Below are positions 13,373 to 27,083 of a stretch of DNA of 64,000 bases, piece by piece. Every line of letters begins with the position of its first letter. Position 1 is the stretch's first letter. Source of the DNA: Anopheles merus (lineage: Eukaryota; Arthropoda; Insecta; Diptera; Culicidae). The position numbers and the translations under genes are program-made. The notes below the pieces were generated by a model. That model did not search any database, had not been told where the DNA came from, and saw nothing but the letters and a program-made list of their open reading frames with translations. Location of the stretch: NCBI RefSeq assembly GCF_017562075.2, contig NC_054084.1, positions 12,786,798 through 12,850,797 of the forward strand, written 5' to 3'.

Positions 13373-13988
13373 AGTTGTGCGATCATTTGCTGAAGGTGAT
13401 TTACTCCAGGTGCTCCATAATTTAAATGATCAAAAATTCATATTCCATCCCACACCATTACGTGCCTTCATCAATTCTAAACTGAAAATCCATAAAACGG
13501 TTAGAAAACAAACATTCATTCCAAAACCTGCCCAAAACACTAAACTCGTGCCCGCCGCGAAGAAAGCGGCGATAATATATTGTTTTGCTTTATCGAACAT
13601 CATCACAGCGCCATCGAAAATCTTTGGCAGGATCAAATTTCTTCCCTCCTCCCAAAAATATGCAGCACGCCGCGCAGCACACAGTTCTGGCTGAACCTGA
13701 CCCTGCGTAAATGCTGCCCAGGGGGTTGGGCCTGCTCGTGTAAGATTAACCGTACCGGTAACTCCTTACCGGCTCGGCTAGATCTCGTTAGCGCAGCAGG
13801 CGCCGGGATTGGGTTTAAATGTCGCCGGGTTACAGAACGTTCAGCTTTACATTTCCCCCCGGGCCCCGCTTGTAACGTAATACGATCGGGGGCACACGAC
13901 AAAAGCCACGGTTTCGTCGTGATCGGGGGATTGGAGGAAGGAGGAATGGAGGATCGAACCACTCGGATTACAGCACATTTCCACTTAC

Positions 13989-14274
13989 TTGACCATTCTT
14001 GTCCATCTCGTTGTTGGTGAGCTTAACTTTCTCGAACGATATGACCTGCTTGCGGAGCGCGTCCGGCCCGATCGGCGTGTCCGGGTGGGCGTACAGGCGG
14101 GCGGGTGGCGGTGGGTCCGCTTTTCCGGCCACCAGCCAGGACGACCGATGGTAGGCGTACCGATAGCGCCGGCTGTCCATCGGTACGACATCGAGCAGCA
14201 CCACGTACCGGTCGGACGGTGTCGTTTGGCGCAGCGGTCCCGAGAACGAGACGCGCACGGTCGGAAACATTCGG
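13989..14274 (-). CDS. H15/mid: T-box gene coding exon 4 (central T-box)
   Basis: The exon starts after a TTTTCAG acceptor with one base that completes the split Arg codon, and runs 95 codons (residues 172-266) to CAA before a GTAAGT donor. It carries the core of the T-box: RMFPTVRVSFSGPLRQ, then DRYVVLLDVVPMDSRRYRYA, YHRSSWLVAGKADPPPPARL, YAHPDTPIGPDALRKQVISF and EKVKLTNNEMDKNGQ. The RMFP, YRYxxxxSSWxVAGKADPP and KLTNN blocks are invariant T-box motifs that build the beta-barrel and DNA interface. No stop, frameshift or missing motif is seen, so the domain appears intact. Confidence 0.98.
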
Positions 14275-16051
14275 CTGAAAAGATGGGAGAGTGCATGGGG
14301 AATGAGAATGTTGAAAATGTTTACAAAAAAGTGCATTATATTATTTTTCAATTATTTAATTAATTTTCGAGTTCAATGTACTATAAAAATGATTCCCGAC
14401 AAGCATGATGACACGATAATTGGCCTTCACATCAAGGTAAACTGTACCATGCATCCTTCTCATTAGTTTAATGCGTTACGTTTTAAACACGTTTTAAATT
14501 ATGCTTCTCGTTACTGAATAATATCTCACGTCACGTCAGTTCGAGAATCTTCTCTCTCACCCAACCCCCTCCCCTCCTCACATCAATCGATTTAGACGTG
14601 CTTTTCAAGCTGCAACATCAACTGGAACGATCTTGCTCATTAACCAAAAAACTACGGGTAATAATCATGCACCGCCAGGCAAGCCTTACCTTGCTCGATG
14701 GAGAAAGGAAAGCATCCCATTATGGGGGAGAGTGAGTGAGGGGGGGGGGGGAGATCGGGATCATTAGCATAAGTAATTGGTATTGGCTAATGATAAGTGT
14801 GTGCCGGTGCCGATTCTTTCCGATACTTTGGTTTGTTTACTCTGTAGCTAAATGTAATCGACAACAATTCAATTTACACAAAAGCTGCAGTTTCGTGATG
14901 AAGACGGACGGAAACTACTGAAGCGGCTGTTTCTCTTATAACCACGATAACTACTTCATTTTTTTCCAGCGCTTTGCCAGCTATTGTGGAGCTTTGTTAC
15001 ATCAATGTAACCCTCTTCGAGCCATGACGACAACGGATCACAACTGACATTTTGTACTTCAAATGAATTAGATCGTCGGGGTAAGAGTGATCGACGGCAT
15101 TACACAAATAACCCCTTGTTTTTGGGTAAAGAGTCGGTCCATGTTTGACATCTGTCATTAGCTGAAATGATCGATGCAGTAAATGTTCGCCTTTTACAGT
15201 GCGTGCGGATGGAAATTAAATGATGATGGTACCCTCATCCATAAAGCATAATTGTAACACGGGTTGTCTGTTGCTTATTATTTATTTTTGGTGGTTTTGC
15301 TCTTTTTCATCCTGCAGGAAATGTGGAACTATTGGAACCATTTCGTTTTGTTATAATTCTGATAATTCTGGCTTAGTATTAATTATTTTTATGTATCATT
15401 GAGAAAGGCACAAATTTGGAATAATTATACAAAAGTTCAGTAATCCATCACAAAAATTGTGCGAATTGAATTTCAATATACTAACTATGAAGAATGTTTT
15501 AGTATTCTTAAATATTGACTTTAGAACGATACAGTATACCTTTAATGAACCTTTGCCGTGCATTTGTTTAATTTTCAACCAGTCTTATTATCTCTTTTTA
15601 ATCATCTTGACGTAGGCTCTCGATAAGCTAGTTAGTAACAAATATTAAAAGAATAGGATGCTTTTTAAGTTGCTTAAGCCACATAAGGATCTGAGCAGAT
15701 TTTTGAAATAAATAAATACATAATGATATGTTGAATAGTGAACTTCTATCGAATAATCAGATAATATCAAAAACCCTCCAGACTGTCCGCCAGATAAATT
15801 AGGTACAAAAACAAAGTTGAAAGGTGTAACTGGGCAGCATTGGTCATGTGAAAAGCACCAAAACCACAACAACAACAACTACTACAGCAGCAGCAACATA
15901 AAATGCAACGTCCTACCGGTCCATTGCACACCCGGGAGAGGAAATTGAGCTATATCATAATATTTAAGTACGCTGGTGGCCGCCAACTCAACTCAAATGG
16001 TTGCCAGCCGATGCAATACAGACCCAGGAGACCTCAGTATGCAGAGAGATG

Positions 16052-16069
16052 GAGAGAGAGAGAGAGAGA
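16052..16069. repeat. (GA)9 microsatellite
   Basis: This is a short GA tract in a balanced block of intron 3. Confidence 0.9.
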
Positions 16070-18222
16070 TAGAGCGCAAAATGCACACAAAACGCCAACG
16101 ACTCCCAAAGGTGTCCACGGGAATCATTCACTTATTACGAACCGATGACTTCTGCCCAGCTCAGGGGCGCATCCGATGCTGATTCACTCGACCTCCCCCC
16201 TCCCCACCCTGGGGAAAAGGATCATCTCTGACCCAGACGAGCGACACAGGAAGTGCATTGGCGCAACGGCACACGATGCACCATTTATGTTGCACATCGC
16301 CACATTGCAGCGCGAAATAAAAAAAAAAAGATCCAAATTGAAATGGACTCACCGCGCTGCCACTTCCCACCGTGCTCAGCATGCTTTCTTGAGAACGTTT
16401 CATTGAAGGAAAAGCGTACAAGAAATTAATGGTCAACTCGGTCCGAGGCCTAATGGAGCGCATGAAATGAGGTGGAAAATTGAAATCCCTTTTATTTTCG
16501 TTCACCTTTCCAGCCGGCAGTCGCATCTCTCACTCTCTTCTTTTCCCCTTTTTGTGTGATGGGTTTATAGCAATGAAGTGGGTCCCATTTTTCATACGCC
16601 TTTCTTTACACGCCGCTGCTCGATTTAACGCCTGTTTTGTTCGCTCTATCGTACACGATTCGGTGCGCTCGTTCGAGTGTTGCATTGCATTGTTGTTACC
16701 TTTTGGGGGAAGGAAAACCGCTGCCTGGCTGGCTCTGGCCGAGCACTGGGCCACACTCTAGCGCGCTCTAGCCTAGGTAATCGATTCCGATTCACCTTCT
16801 AAAGTGGGTTTTGTTTGTACGGTGCTCCAGGCTTACACGCTTACGGGTGAGTAATTTGTTAATAATTACCAAGCTTGTTTCCAGCCCGGTGGCCTGCCGG
16901 CTGCCGCTGGGCCCGCTTAAGCGACCGATGAATTATGGTTTGCAATTTATTTGGCTTCATTTTGAACGTCAAACGGTTCCACCCGCGCGGTCTCCGGAAC
17001 AATTGGATTCTCTCATTTGCTTGCCTGTTGTACAGCGGCAGCCGCATACGTGTACCCCGTTTTACTACTGCGCTTCCGTAAGCGTTTGGAAAGCAGGTTA
17101 GCATAGGCTTATGATGGAGAGAGTGTGGAAAAAAATAAATATAAAACAAATACTTTCGTTCGTTGCTTGCTTTGCGAAATAATCATTTCTAACCCAAAAA
17201 AACTCAAAGGATCAAGAAAATTTTGCACTGTTTCGTCCAACTCAAAGCATTCGCAACAATGAATTATGATGTGCAAAGAAAATTTATTTTGATGGCTCTT
17301 TATTTGACTTGCGTGCATCAATTTCAGCCCGCGTAACGCCCACCAAGGTGGAATGGGTTGGAGGCCCGAGAACATAATCCCAAAGAACCAGCCAGCCAAA
17401 CGAGAGCACGAACGCAGCCTTCAGCAGTCTCGTCGCAGCCACATGCAATGCAAGAAGGAACGCCATTTGGTCTGCGATCTGTGGCCGCGTGTTGTTGCAG
17501 TATGTTGCTGGCTCTTTTCTGTTGCAGCATTTCCTTGGGCAAACATGCATTGCACGTCCTCGTTCCCGTGTCAAAGCCTCCCTCACATTGCTAACCCTTT
17601 TTTTTCTTAACATCCTTTCATTCGCGCTGCGAAAACGTTCCATTCGATGGACGAACCATTTACAGTTTGTTCCACTTCCTCTCATGTCCACTGCGTGTTT
17701 GTGTGTGTGTTTGCGCTGCATTTTGATTGATGCGACCAGATTAATCACGGGAACGAGTGAAACGCGCATAAACAGATACTTTTGCCATTTGTTGCGATGG
17801 TGCTTTGTATGTGTGTGTTTGTGTGTTGATACAAGCGCTTAAATGTACCATATGCAATACGATTTTTCGCTTGTTTGCCCTCCTTTTTTTTAAACTTGTA
17901 CATCAACATTATGGTTTTAAAACAGTTCCATCTCGCATTTTGTTTTTCCCCCGCCCCGAACGAGCAGCCTGCAATCGTATGAATAAACCAACAAGCCAAC
18001 ACTTTTCCAACACCTCCTACCCCATTACAATGCTGTCGATGTACTGTGTACATCGCTCACACAGTTCTACACCGACCTCGCTTTATGCTCAGTTGCAGTT
18101 GCAGACGCGCGAAAAATGATTGATGAGCGTTTGATTCTGCCTTGCGGTTGCGGAGAGTACCGAGCCGAGTAGCATCAGTTACCGCTGGGATAGCGCAATC
18201 GTGTTGCCCTTTGCTTGTGTTT

Positions 18223-18240
18223 TGTGTGTGTGTGTGTGTG
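18223..18240. repeat. (TG)9 microsatellite followed by T-run
   Basis: Perfect TG units are followed directly by eight or more thymines in intron 3. Confidence 0.9.
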
Positions 18241-21200
18241 TTTTTTTTCCGCTCACAACATTTTCATAAATACGCTCCATCACCCGTCCTCACTCATCGC
18301 ACTCGCGATTAATGTGTTTGCTGGTGGTATTTAGCCCCCGATCGCCTGCTCTCTACCAGCGAGCGCTGTCCAAAATGTCCTTGAGCGAACATGATAATTA
18401 AACATTTTTCACAACTGTTGAGCACGAGCACCTTAGCGGAGAGGCAGCACGAGTGCGATTTGAATTTTTGATTAGCAACCAACAACAAACTAACGAAACT
18501 CATCCTTTTTTCCGAGGATGTTGTCTTTGCAATCAAACATTATCAGCGCTGTTCTATCAGCTGTTACCGTTTGCTGTCCTGCTGCTCAAAATCGAGATCG
18601 AACGCAGCGGCAAGTTGATTAAATTAATGCGATAATTTATGACACATGCCCATGTTGGCGAACGAGGCTCACTGGTATTGAAGGGACAGAAAGAGAGACA
18701 GCGAGAGGGTCATCCTTTTTTGGAAAAGGTTGTCCACCGTTTTATTCGCTGCGTTGCGCGGAGCTCATAAATTACAATCTTCTGAAAGAAACAGCTTTTC
18801 GGACGCGTCGGAACAATGTAACTGGTCGTTTTAGTTGGAGATAAGCTGCAACAAACTAAGCCGTAGCGCCAGGTTACAAGATCAGGTGGATTCGCTTTGC
18901 TGATTGAGAATATTCATGAAATAATATAAATAGTAAGCGCTCAGAATGTTGAAAATAAGAGCTAAGAGCAAATAAATGAATTCCTTTAGGAAATAAAGCT
19001 TTGAGTCATGTTTTAAGGTTTTGCATATTTTCGTAAACTTTTCACTTTTTCGTTCACATTCGTAGTAAGGTTGTAATTCTAACAGAATTATACTATCATG
19101 TAGCATATTCAAAACAATCTAAACTAAATATAAAATATGTTTCACTAAAAGTAAACATACTGGCTTGATTTTATCGAATCGTTAACACAGCACACCGAAT
19201 CAATCGAACAACACAACCGAAGCACAACTTATGATTTAATGCCTTGCCAGTCCAAGAATGATGTTCCCTTCCTTTTCACCATCTACCGGCTTCTAATCGA
19301 AAAACAACAATTACCCGATCCCCGGCTGCTAATCGAAGCACAACACAACAGACCGTTCACAGAACGATAAAACGTTAAAGCGCATTCATTTGCTAATGAA
19401 AACAGGTGTGTGCTCCTGTCCCGCGGTTGCCCAAGAAACCAAACCGTCCCCCGGGGAAGAAGGAAAGCTCACCCAGAACCGACACCAACAACAACAACAA
19501 AACACGTAAACGCAAACAACGGCGCGACCTGCTGAGCGAAAGCGAAAATGAATTATGTTAAGGTCATGTCCGGACAAGCAGTTTTTCAGCTGATTTTATG
19601 GCTCAAAAGCCGGAGCGCGGAGAGACGCGGTGTATGGTGCGGCGGGTGTACTTCCATACTTTTTTTTATGATCCGTATTATGCTAATTAAGCTCGCGTAG
19701 TAAGAATGGAATGGTCACATGGCGTCGCTTGTCGCTCGCACACCTTACCTTAACCTCACAAAAACCTTCGCCTTGTTCTAAAACTTTGCCAGTATTTTAC
19801 TGTCTTTTTAGATTGTTTGTTTCACCGTTTCCAAAACGCTCATGTGAAGTTGCTTCGGAGCTAGATTGGTTTCCACTTGTTTGGGAACGGGAAAGAAAAA
19901 TAAAACCGTGTCCGGTTCGCTGAACCAGAAGCATTCCCAACAATTGGACAAACATTTGGTATGCGTAAAAATGTGTAAATCATTCCCGGGAGCCGCCAGC
20001 ACCAGCAGCACTTAAAGCGCCCTCTTTTGTCTCCTTCTTCGGCCCTGACCAAACCAACACTTCGATCGGTGGATCCGATAGGTCTTGAGCAGCGCCGTAA
20101 AGCCGGCTGGTTATGGATACATGCGAAAGCATACTAAAACGCTTAATTCGCTGCATTAATAAAGCGGTAAGATATTCTCCAGATGAAACGGTTTCCACCG
20201 AGAATGAGGTGAAAAATAGTGCTGAGAAGCAATGGCCGAAGCGGGGCAACATAAAATCCTTCGCCCGATCCTTGGCGGCGATCGTTGCGATCAGCAACCA
20301 CAGTTACGTTAATAATTAGCACCCTATTTTCAAGTCACCACTCAGCGTGGTCATTCTGCCTGCCCTGGGGTCGGCATTTGATTACATTACACAACAACAA
20401 CAAAAAAAAAACGTTTCACATAAAAGCCAGGGTTTGCTTATCAATTCCGGAGCATCATCACCCCAAAATTAGCAATCGTTGAAATTATGTAAATAAATAT
20501 TGAAATAACTGAAAAGCTATGAAACGAATGGGAAAAGCAAATGCCAACCCAATCACCAATGGCCTCCCACGTTTTGTTTTGTACGCTGACACAACAGTTC
20601 AGTTGCACATGCACGGGGGGTTAAAGGCGCCTTTTTTTTTTTTTCAAGGAACTCCCGTTTGATGACTGGGTGAGTTAGCACTTTCTTACACGCCATTACC
20701 ACTTGAGTTTTATTTCGGCCCGCGCTGGACATTTCATATCGCTCCAACGGTGGACTTTGCACAAGCTGAAGGGTTATAGGGGGCACAGAGAACAACCATA
20801 CCGAATGGCCAATTCTGTGCCAAGAACAATGCGAGGATCATCATAAAAGCGGCCAGTAATGACTCGCTCAAAACAAGCCCACAAATGGAACAGTTATGGA
20901 AACAGAAAATAAAGAAAACTTAAACAGATGGAAACGTGTGAGCTGAGGTACGACGCACCACTGCTTGAGAAATGAAATTCAATTTCACGACGAATGGCTA
21001 CGTGTTGCTTTTCCTCATTTCAGCTGGTTCGGACATTTTCCGGAAGCGTTTATTTTTCGGACCTCTTGCTGCTGTACCTCACGACTACTGCAGCGCGAGG
21101 TGAAGTTGATGGGTTTAGTTTTAATGAAAATGATACAACACTATTTCTGGCTCCGGTGGTGGCCAAGAGGGCAGTGCGATGGGGCTGGCGACGTTCATTT

Positions 21201-24200
21201 GTTTTAGGACGTTCGTTACAACTCTTCGCCTCGGCGAATGGTTTTGTTTTGCCAACTCATCATGCCCACCACCGATTACGGCCCACTTTATGCTGATGGA
21301 TGCCCGCGTGGTGAGAAAACTGAAACAGTACGCAACGTACTGTAAAGATCACAATCATCCGCCCGGTGGCACGTTTGCATCGGGGGCCCCCGAGGCCAAT
21401 CTGGATTTCCATTCGATGGTTTTTTTTTTTTGGTGAAAACTGAACAAAAAGACAAATGCTTTTCAACGGGTTTTGGGAGCAAATTAAAACAAAACTTCAG
21501 CGCCACACTGCGGGGCCAGGGGAAAGCGATGACAAAACGAAGCCGTGACGGGGTGAAAAAAATAATACAATAATTAAATTGTGTGGCGTCTTACTTTAAA
21601 ATGCACTATTGCTGATGAAATGTATGATTTGAATATTTCAGACGCGTCATGGGTGAGACGAGAAAGTGTTAATTGCTCATGAGTTTAGGCGTGCACCAAA
21701 AGAGTCTTCAATATCCTAATGCTATTTTGACTTATTTTGTTCACTCTCGTAACACATTTTAGCTTTTACCTCTAACTTGTATTGCAATCTTGTACTTTTT
21801 ATTGTATTTCATATATTTATTGGTTCACGGGCTTTCCTGGAGGACTTTATATTATTTGAACATGTTAATATGTGACGTCTTTACATTTCTGAACTTCAAA
21901 TTGGAAACATCTATTTTATTGTCTACCTCAATCAATCATCAATTCATTAACGATTGACTCATTTCAATACAAAAAGGAATTAGTTAACCGTTCGAGCTAA
22001 TGTCCAGAAATAAACTCTTTAGCGATATCTTTTAAAGAAAAAAATATTAGCTCCAGATATTGAAATTCCTTCTGGTACGAAAATTCCATTTGTTCCTCCT
22101 AACATGAGCGTTCAAAGATGATCTAAATTGGGTTTTCTAAATGTCTTGTGCAGACATTTATTGTACTTATGTATTTCTCTTTTCCAGATACTCAGTGTTG
22201 TGTGTTCAAGCGAAACAGATCTGATCGGAAATAAATCAGTTCTCCTTGTTATAGTAGAAACGATATTCGGCATGATATTCATTTTAGGTCAATTTAAAAG
22301 ATTGTTGAGAATAAATTAACCTGATTTCGTTTAGAGTAACAATTAGTCTTTGCAAATCTTCATAACAACATGAGAGCTGCTTAGCTATCGTCCGCAGACT
22401 GACATGTTTACCAAACTTTGATTAAAATCTGGTGATATCATTGTTCTTTCCTTCAGTTTTGTACATTAAATTCTATGATTTTTAGTAACAATTTCATAGT
22501 TGAGAACAAACATTCCTTCACGAAACCTCCCAACCATGAGCCGTTAATCTCACGTATGCACCAACATCGCACAAACAACCCATTCAATTAACAAAACATT
22601 CACGCTCGCTTTCGGCCATCACCAATCGCTGCAACGACGCTCCAGCGTAACCGGAAACCAATCCTCAAATTAAACCTCCCAGCCTGGCTCCCACCGGGTT
22701 TACATCGGGCCGCCAGAATTGTCGTTTAACAATTCATCAAATTCATCACCATGATGGCGACTGATTTGATTTCAATAAAGATTCAAATGAGAGTAAAAAA
22801 AACACGCACACACTCAACAAAAAACAGAAATCTACGGACGCTCCCTATGAGATGAGGCAGCAACGTCCAACTTACCTTACCGCTCCCGTACGAATTGTGA
22901 TCTATGCGATCTCACATTCCGTTCTCCGGTGAGGTAGATGAAATGAAGCGGAGCGGGGGAAAACAATCGCAATTAATTAAGGGCCCCATCCAAAAAAAAA
23001 AGCAGCGTCCTCCATTTGGGGTGAGACAGACACACGCTTTTACCGGGACACAGGCGATAAATCTCACGGTTCATCGCTTCCATCGATGCGCTGGTCCCAT
23101 TTTTACGGCCTGGCTTACCGTCAGCCCTTGATGAGGATGATGAAAATGGCGGCAATAAAGCACCGAATACGAAAAACCGAGACCCAGCAAACGAGCTGCT
23201 CAACAATGCACGAATTAGATAAAGCAGCAGCAGTAACTGTGGCAGCCAGTTTGGCAGCATCCGGGTCTAGGACTGGGTCGTTAAAGTATTTATCGCAACG
23301 CAACTGCTGCCTCTTTTTTGTGTGCAGAATTTAGACCACCGGACTCTACTGGAGCATGAATGTTTCATTACATTTTAATTGGTGCCCGAGATGGGACGAG
23401 ACAGGGGTTGGAAAAAGCTGCCAACCATCCAGAAAATCATTGTAAAAGATTCTGTGACTTTGGACCCAGAAAAAATAAAATGCGGAAACATTGCTCTGTA
23501 GCAGAACACAAAAAACTCCACGCACAATGTGACAAGAATTTCCAGTCCAGTTCCTGCCTGCAACCAGCATCAGCAAAGCTTCCCTGCTCCGTCCGTACCC
23601 GCCGGCCGATCAATGGAGACAGCTCACGCGTCGTTGCCGTCGCGGTGACCGTTTTGACAGCCTGACGTAGGCAATGAACCCAAAAACTACACACGCACAA
23701 ATGCTCGATCATCCTCGTTTGGTGGAGGGTGCAAATGTTTTGATTGACAGATTAGCGCACTGGTAGTCGGGTAAACGTCGGTGATACCGGCAATTGCCGC
23801 TGTGTCATGTTGGGTTCGCTTCCCGTTGCTGCGGTCCACAGAAGGCGACACAAGCACTCGCCGAAGTACCGAAATTGGCCAAACCAAAGCCCCGAATGGG
23901 TCTGTTCTGTGTGTGTGTGAGTGTATTTTTTCTACCCCATTTCCTGGTAGGATGCCATTTTTCTCACCTTTCTAGGATTTCATGCACTTCACCGTGCTCC
24001 GTGTGTCATCCGTGTTTCAGGGATGCGCGCGCGCGCACACTCACATTCAACAATGCCCAGGCCCGTGACTGCCAATTTCACATGCCAATCGTTCGTCCAT
24101 CACTTCCCGGCATTCCCGGGTCCCGTTTGCCGATTGTTTGACATTTGGTTTAATCAATTTAATTTGAGACCCACAAAAAAGCGGGCATCTCCCTGTCCCG

Positions 24201-25388
24201 TAGCAGTACAGCGAGCGCTCGAAGGTGCTCAATCAATTTTTGCGGTGCCGTGACCAGGATTCGACGATCGTATGGGGTACCGGGAGCACCGGGGAGGGTG
24301 GTTGGAAAATGTATTGTCCAAATCAAAAGCCACAGCTTTGTGGGAAGTGTGCAAGCTGCTCGTGATGTACCGTAGCACCGTAGAAGGAAGATGGCAAACA
24401 TTTATTCTTTTGGCACGTTGGTGTCGGTGTAGTTGCATGCATTTGCATGACACAAATTGGCAACACTCTTTTGGCGGGAGTGGCAAATTGAATGATATTT
24501 TGGCGTGCCTCATTCTGTGCCACTTTTGCTGTCGTTCAGGGTTGAGTGTCGGTTTGGTTGGGCCAAAGTCAGCAAAGAAACGATTGTTTATCGTATCGAA
24601 AAACGTGGTGCATGACATGCCGCTTTGACTGACTTTGTTTGTTTGCGTTTATGCCAAATGCATTCTTCTCACAAAACTCCGCTTTATCAACTGCAGCTGA
24701 TAGTGCTCAACTGTCTCATCCAAGCATTGCACTCAGAGTGTAAAAGCTTCAATCAGACAAATTACTTGCTCATTTTGTCGTTACCATTTCGGGCTAATTT
24801 CAAACATTTCTGTGCAGCTGTCAAATTTTAGTTGGACTCAAAAGCCTAAAAAGAAGTGGTTCTGTGCATCGGTCACAGAAACAAACTCGCACCAACGCAA
24901 ACTCTAAATGATATCCTACCGAGCGGACAGTAATCTCTTAACGAACAGCGCAAACACTCCCACCATCAAATTGAATCGATACGTACTATTTCATGCACCA
25001 GAAAAGAAAAAACATACCGAAAAACGTCCCGTGAAACGCTCAAACTGTCATAGCAAGGATCATTAATTTCGGAAATTATGATTACCCAAGGTGGGCCCAT
25101 GGTGTTGGTTGAACACGACTTCGCCACGCTTCAATGGTGCGGCCGGCGTGGTGGGAAACGGGAAACTCATTGTCGTTTGAATTTTTGTCGCCCAGTGGCC
25201 ATTTTTGTGTGCCCACCACGGGCCACTCCCTTCTCCGGCCACCTTCAATCAATCGAGGGCCCCGCCAGCGATACAGCGCTATTGATTGAGCGGTAACTTG
25301 TGAAACGTAACCGAAAGGGAAATGATGTACAAAATACGGTCGCCCAAGTGCTGTAATAAAAATATAACACCGTCTTGCACGGGATGGA

Positions 25389-25390
<2 letters not shown>

Positions 25391-25422
<32 letters not shown>
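25391..25422. repeat. (AG)16 microsatellite
   Basis: Sixteen perfect AG units are seen in intron 3. On the gene's sense strand this is a long CT tract. The nearby Ser/Leu-repeat open frames are artefacts of it. Confidence 0.95.
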
Positions 25423-25423
<1 letters not shown>

Positions 25424-26607
25424 CTGGGGATAATGGGGGCTGCGGCAAGGTGACATGGACATAAACGAAAATTATGAAACAACCCTTTTTGCTGCCGTGA
25501 CGCTAATGATCGATTTGCATGTTACAATCGATCGGGAGCGTCCATCGTCGTCGACGCCGTCGTTTGTCGATGAGTATTGGATTTTTCACTGGCGCCCCAT
25601 ATTGGCTCCGTTACGGGTGAAGGTGTTACGGAACGGGTACGGAAGGGGCACACTGGCGGCAACCGGATACGGCCCGAACAGGACGCGGAAAGGTGCTTCC
25701 TTTCGGTATAGAGGGGGTGGAAGGAACGTAGCGCACACGACAATGAGGTGCTTATGTGTGAAAAAGTGAACTGGATGAAGTTGTTGGGTTAGCGCGTAGG
25801 GCTTGGCTGCACCAAGGGCTAACGATGGACAATTTTGGTGCATGTTGTACAAGTCCTTAATGTTTCTTTTTATCATTTTTAAAGAAAAGTTTGATCCGTT
25901 TTTATCCATTTGAACCGTTAGTCTTATTTTACACAGTGAAAACCATCAACGATAGAATGAACCTTTCAGGATTTTGAGGACAATTTTCTTTAATAAATTG
26001 TGTAAATGTTTAGATTGTATTTAAAATTTCTTTATATTTTTTAAAGTTCTAGAATCAATACTTCATTCATTAAATACTACAATAATTGAAGAAATTTTTC
26101 AAAAAATTGAGATATTTTAGAATCCCATTCATTAAACACAAAACCTTCTATCGTTACGCTATGCATTACGCAATGCACACAAACACTAAATGAACAAACA
26201 GATTTCAAGGCAAATGTATTAAATCATTATTATTAACTATTAAATTGGAAAAGAAATATTTACACACCTATGATTATATCATCTTTCCTGTTACATCTCT
26301 ATTAAATTTACTCAATCCTTTAAACAAAATTTAATGGTTGCTGACTTGAAATATGACGAATTCCAGACCTCTTTTTTATACCTTTATCTTCTGCATACGT
26401 TTTTTACAAAGGGTATTCCAAAGAATAGGTCCTTGACATTCGGATCACGTGTATATTTTATAGAAAAAGCATAGAGAGAAAAATGATATTCATTGTATTT
26501 GTTGATGATTGAAGCTTAAATTTTGAACGAAATTATAAGATAGATCTAAAAAATATCTTAAATAATTATTTAAGATGATTTAAAAGAGATTTAAAAGAAC
26601 TCTAAAC

Positions 26608-27083
26608 CAGGGGTCTCCAAACTACGTCCCGATGGCCGTATGCCTTCAATATATTTTTTTATTATTTAAATTAAAATTTCAATGTTTACTTTTTCAATTT
26701 AAAATAGATCTTCAACAATATAAATTAAAACCATTTTGATACATTTAGATGATATTTTCTCATTAAAAGTAGATTTAATCGTGCATCCATTAGCTAAAGG
26801 TAACATCATCCGGTTTCGTGATACAGTCGTCAACTCGTACGACTCAACAACATGCCCGTCATGGGTTCAAGCTCCAAATAGACCGTGCCGTCATACGTAG
26901 GACTGACTATCCTGCTATGGGGGGTTATCCAAAAGTCACCGAAAGCCAAACCCACAAGTGGTACAGGCAGGCCTTGGCCGACAACGGTGGTTGTGCCAAA
27001 TGAAGAAGAACATCAAAACGACCCTCAATAAGGATATTTGTGAAGCAATGCGGCCCGTGAAGTGAAAAGTTTTTAGACCAATG
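26608..27083. mobile_element. Small non-autonomous hAT-like element, interrupted by a SINE
   Basis: The left end is CAGGGGTCTCCAAAC, and the right end read in reverse complement is CATTGGTCTAAAAAC. The two agree at 11 of 15 bases. The left subterminal sequence GTCCCGATGGCCGTATGCC and the right-end GCGGCCCGTGAAG resemble the GGCCCGCGGGCCGCATG motif typical of hAT ends. The flanks share the 8-mer CTCTAAAC at 26600-26607 and 27086-27093, with two extra bases (CT) between the right end and the copy, which fits an aged 8-bp hAT target-site duplication. No transposase is encoded. Without the internal SINE the element is about 270 bp and AT-rich. Confidence 0.6.
26809..27008 (+). mobile_element. SINE200-like tRNA-related retroposon, nested in the hAT-like element
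   Basis: This is a roughly 200-bp unit with a GATACAGTCGTCAACTCGTA head, a GGGTTCAAGCTCC B-box-like motif, the central block GTAGGACTGACTATCCTG, and a tail ending in GAAGAA repeats. It matches the copies at 46331 and 56722 over its full length with scattered substitutions. A short direct repeat AACATCA (26802-26808 and 27009-27015) brackets it and is a probable degraded target-site duplication. It carries a GGGGGGTTATCC variant in the middle, so it is more diverged than the copies near 46 and 56 kb. Confidence 0.85.

Larger units (their letters stand above)
2898..13988 (-). other. Intron 4 of the T-box gene (11.1 kb)
   Basis: The intron interrupts the T-box between DKNGQ and IVLNSM. It alternates balanced blocks (about 3400-7350, 9060-12180) with AT-rich blocks (about 2900-3400, 7350-9060, 12180-13660). 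The balanced blocks carry CA/GA/GT tracts, a C20 homopolymer, ten CAG triplets, and TAAT/ATAAATTA cores such as CATAAATTATG at 4075 and CATAATTTATGG at 5039. The AT-rich block near 8.3-8.7 kb contains a possible inverted-repeat element. No internal exon or RNA gene was recognised. Open frames here are short, overlap on both strands, and often translate microsatellites. I infer that the balanced blocks are candidate enhancers. Confidence 0.8.

Noticed and set aside
26809..27008. SINE heads as functional tRNA genes
   Set aside because: Only a B-box-like motif is present, no cloverleaf or acceptor stem can be drawn, and the same unit recurs with GAAGAA tails and target duplications, so they are retroposons.
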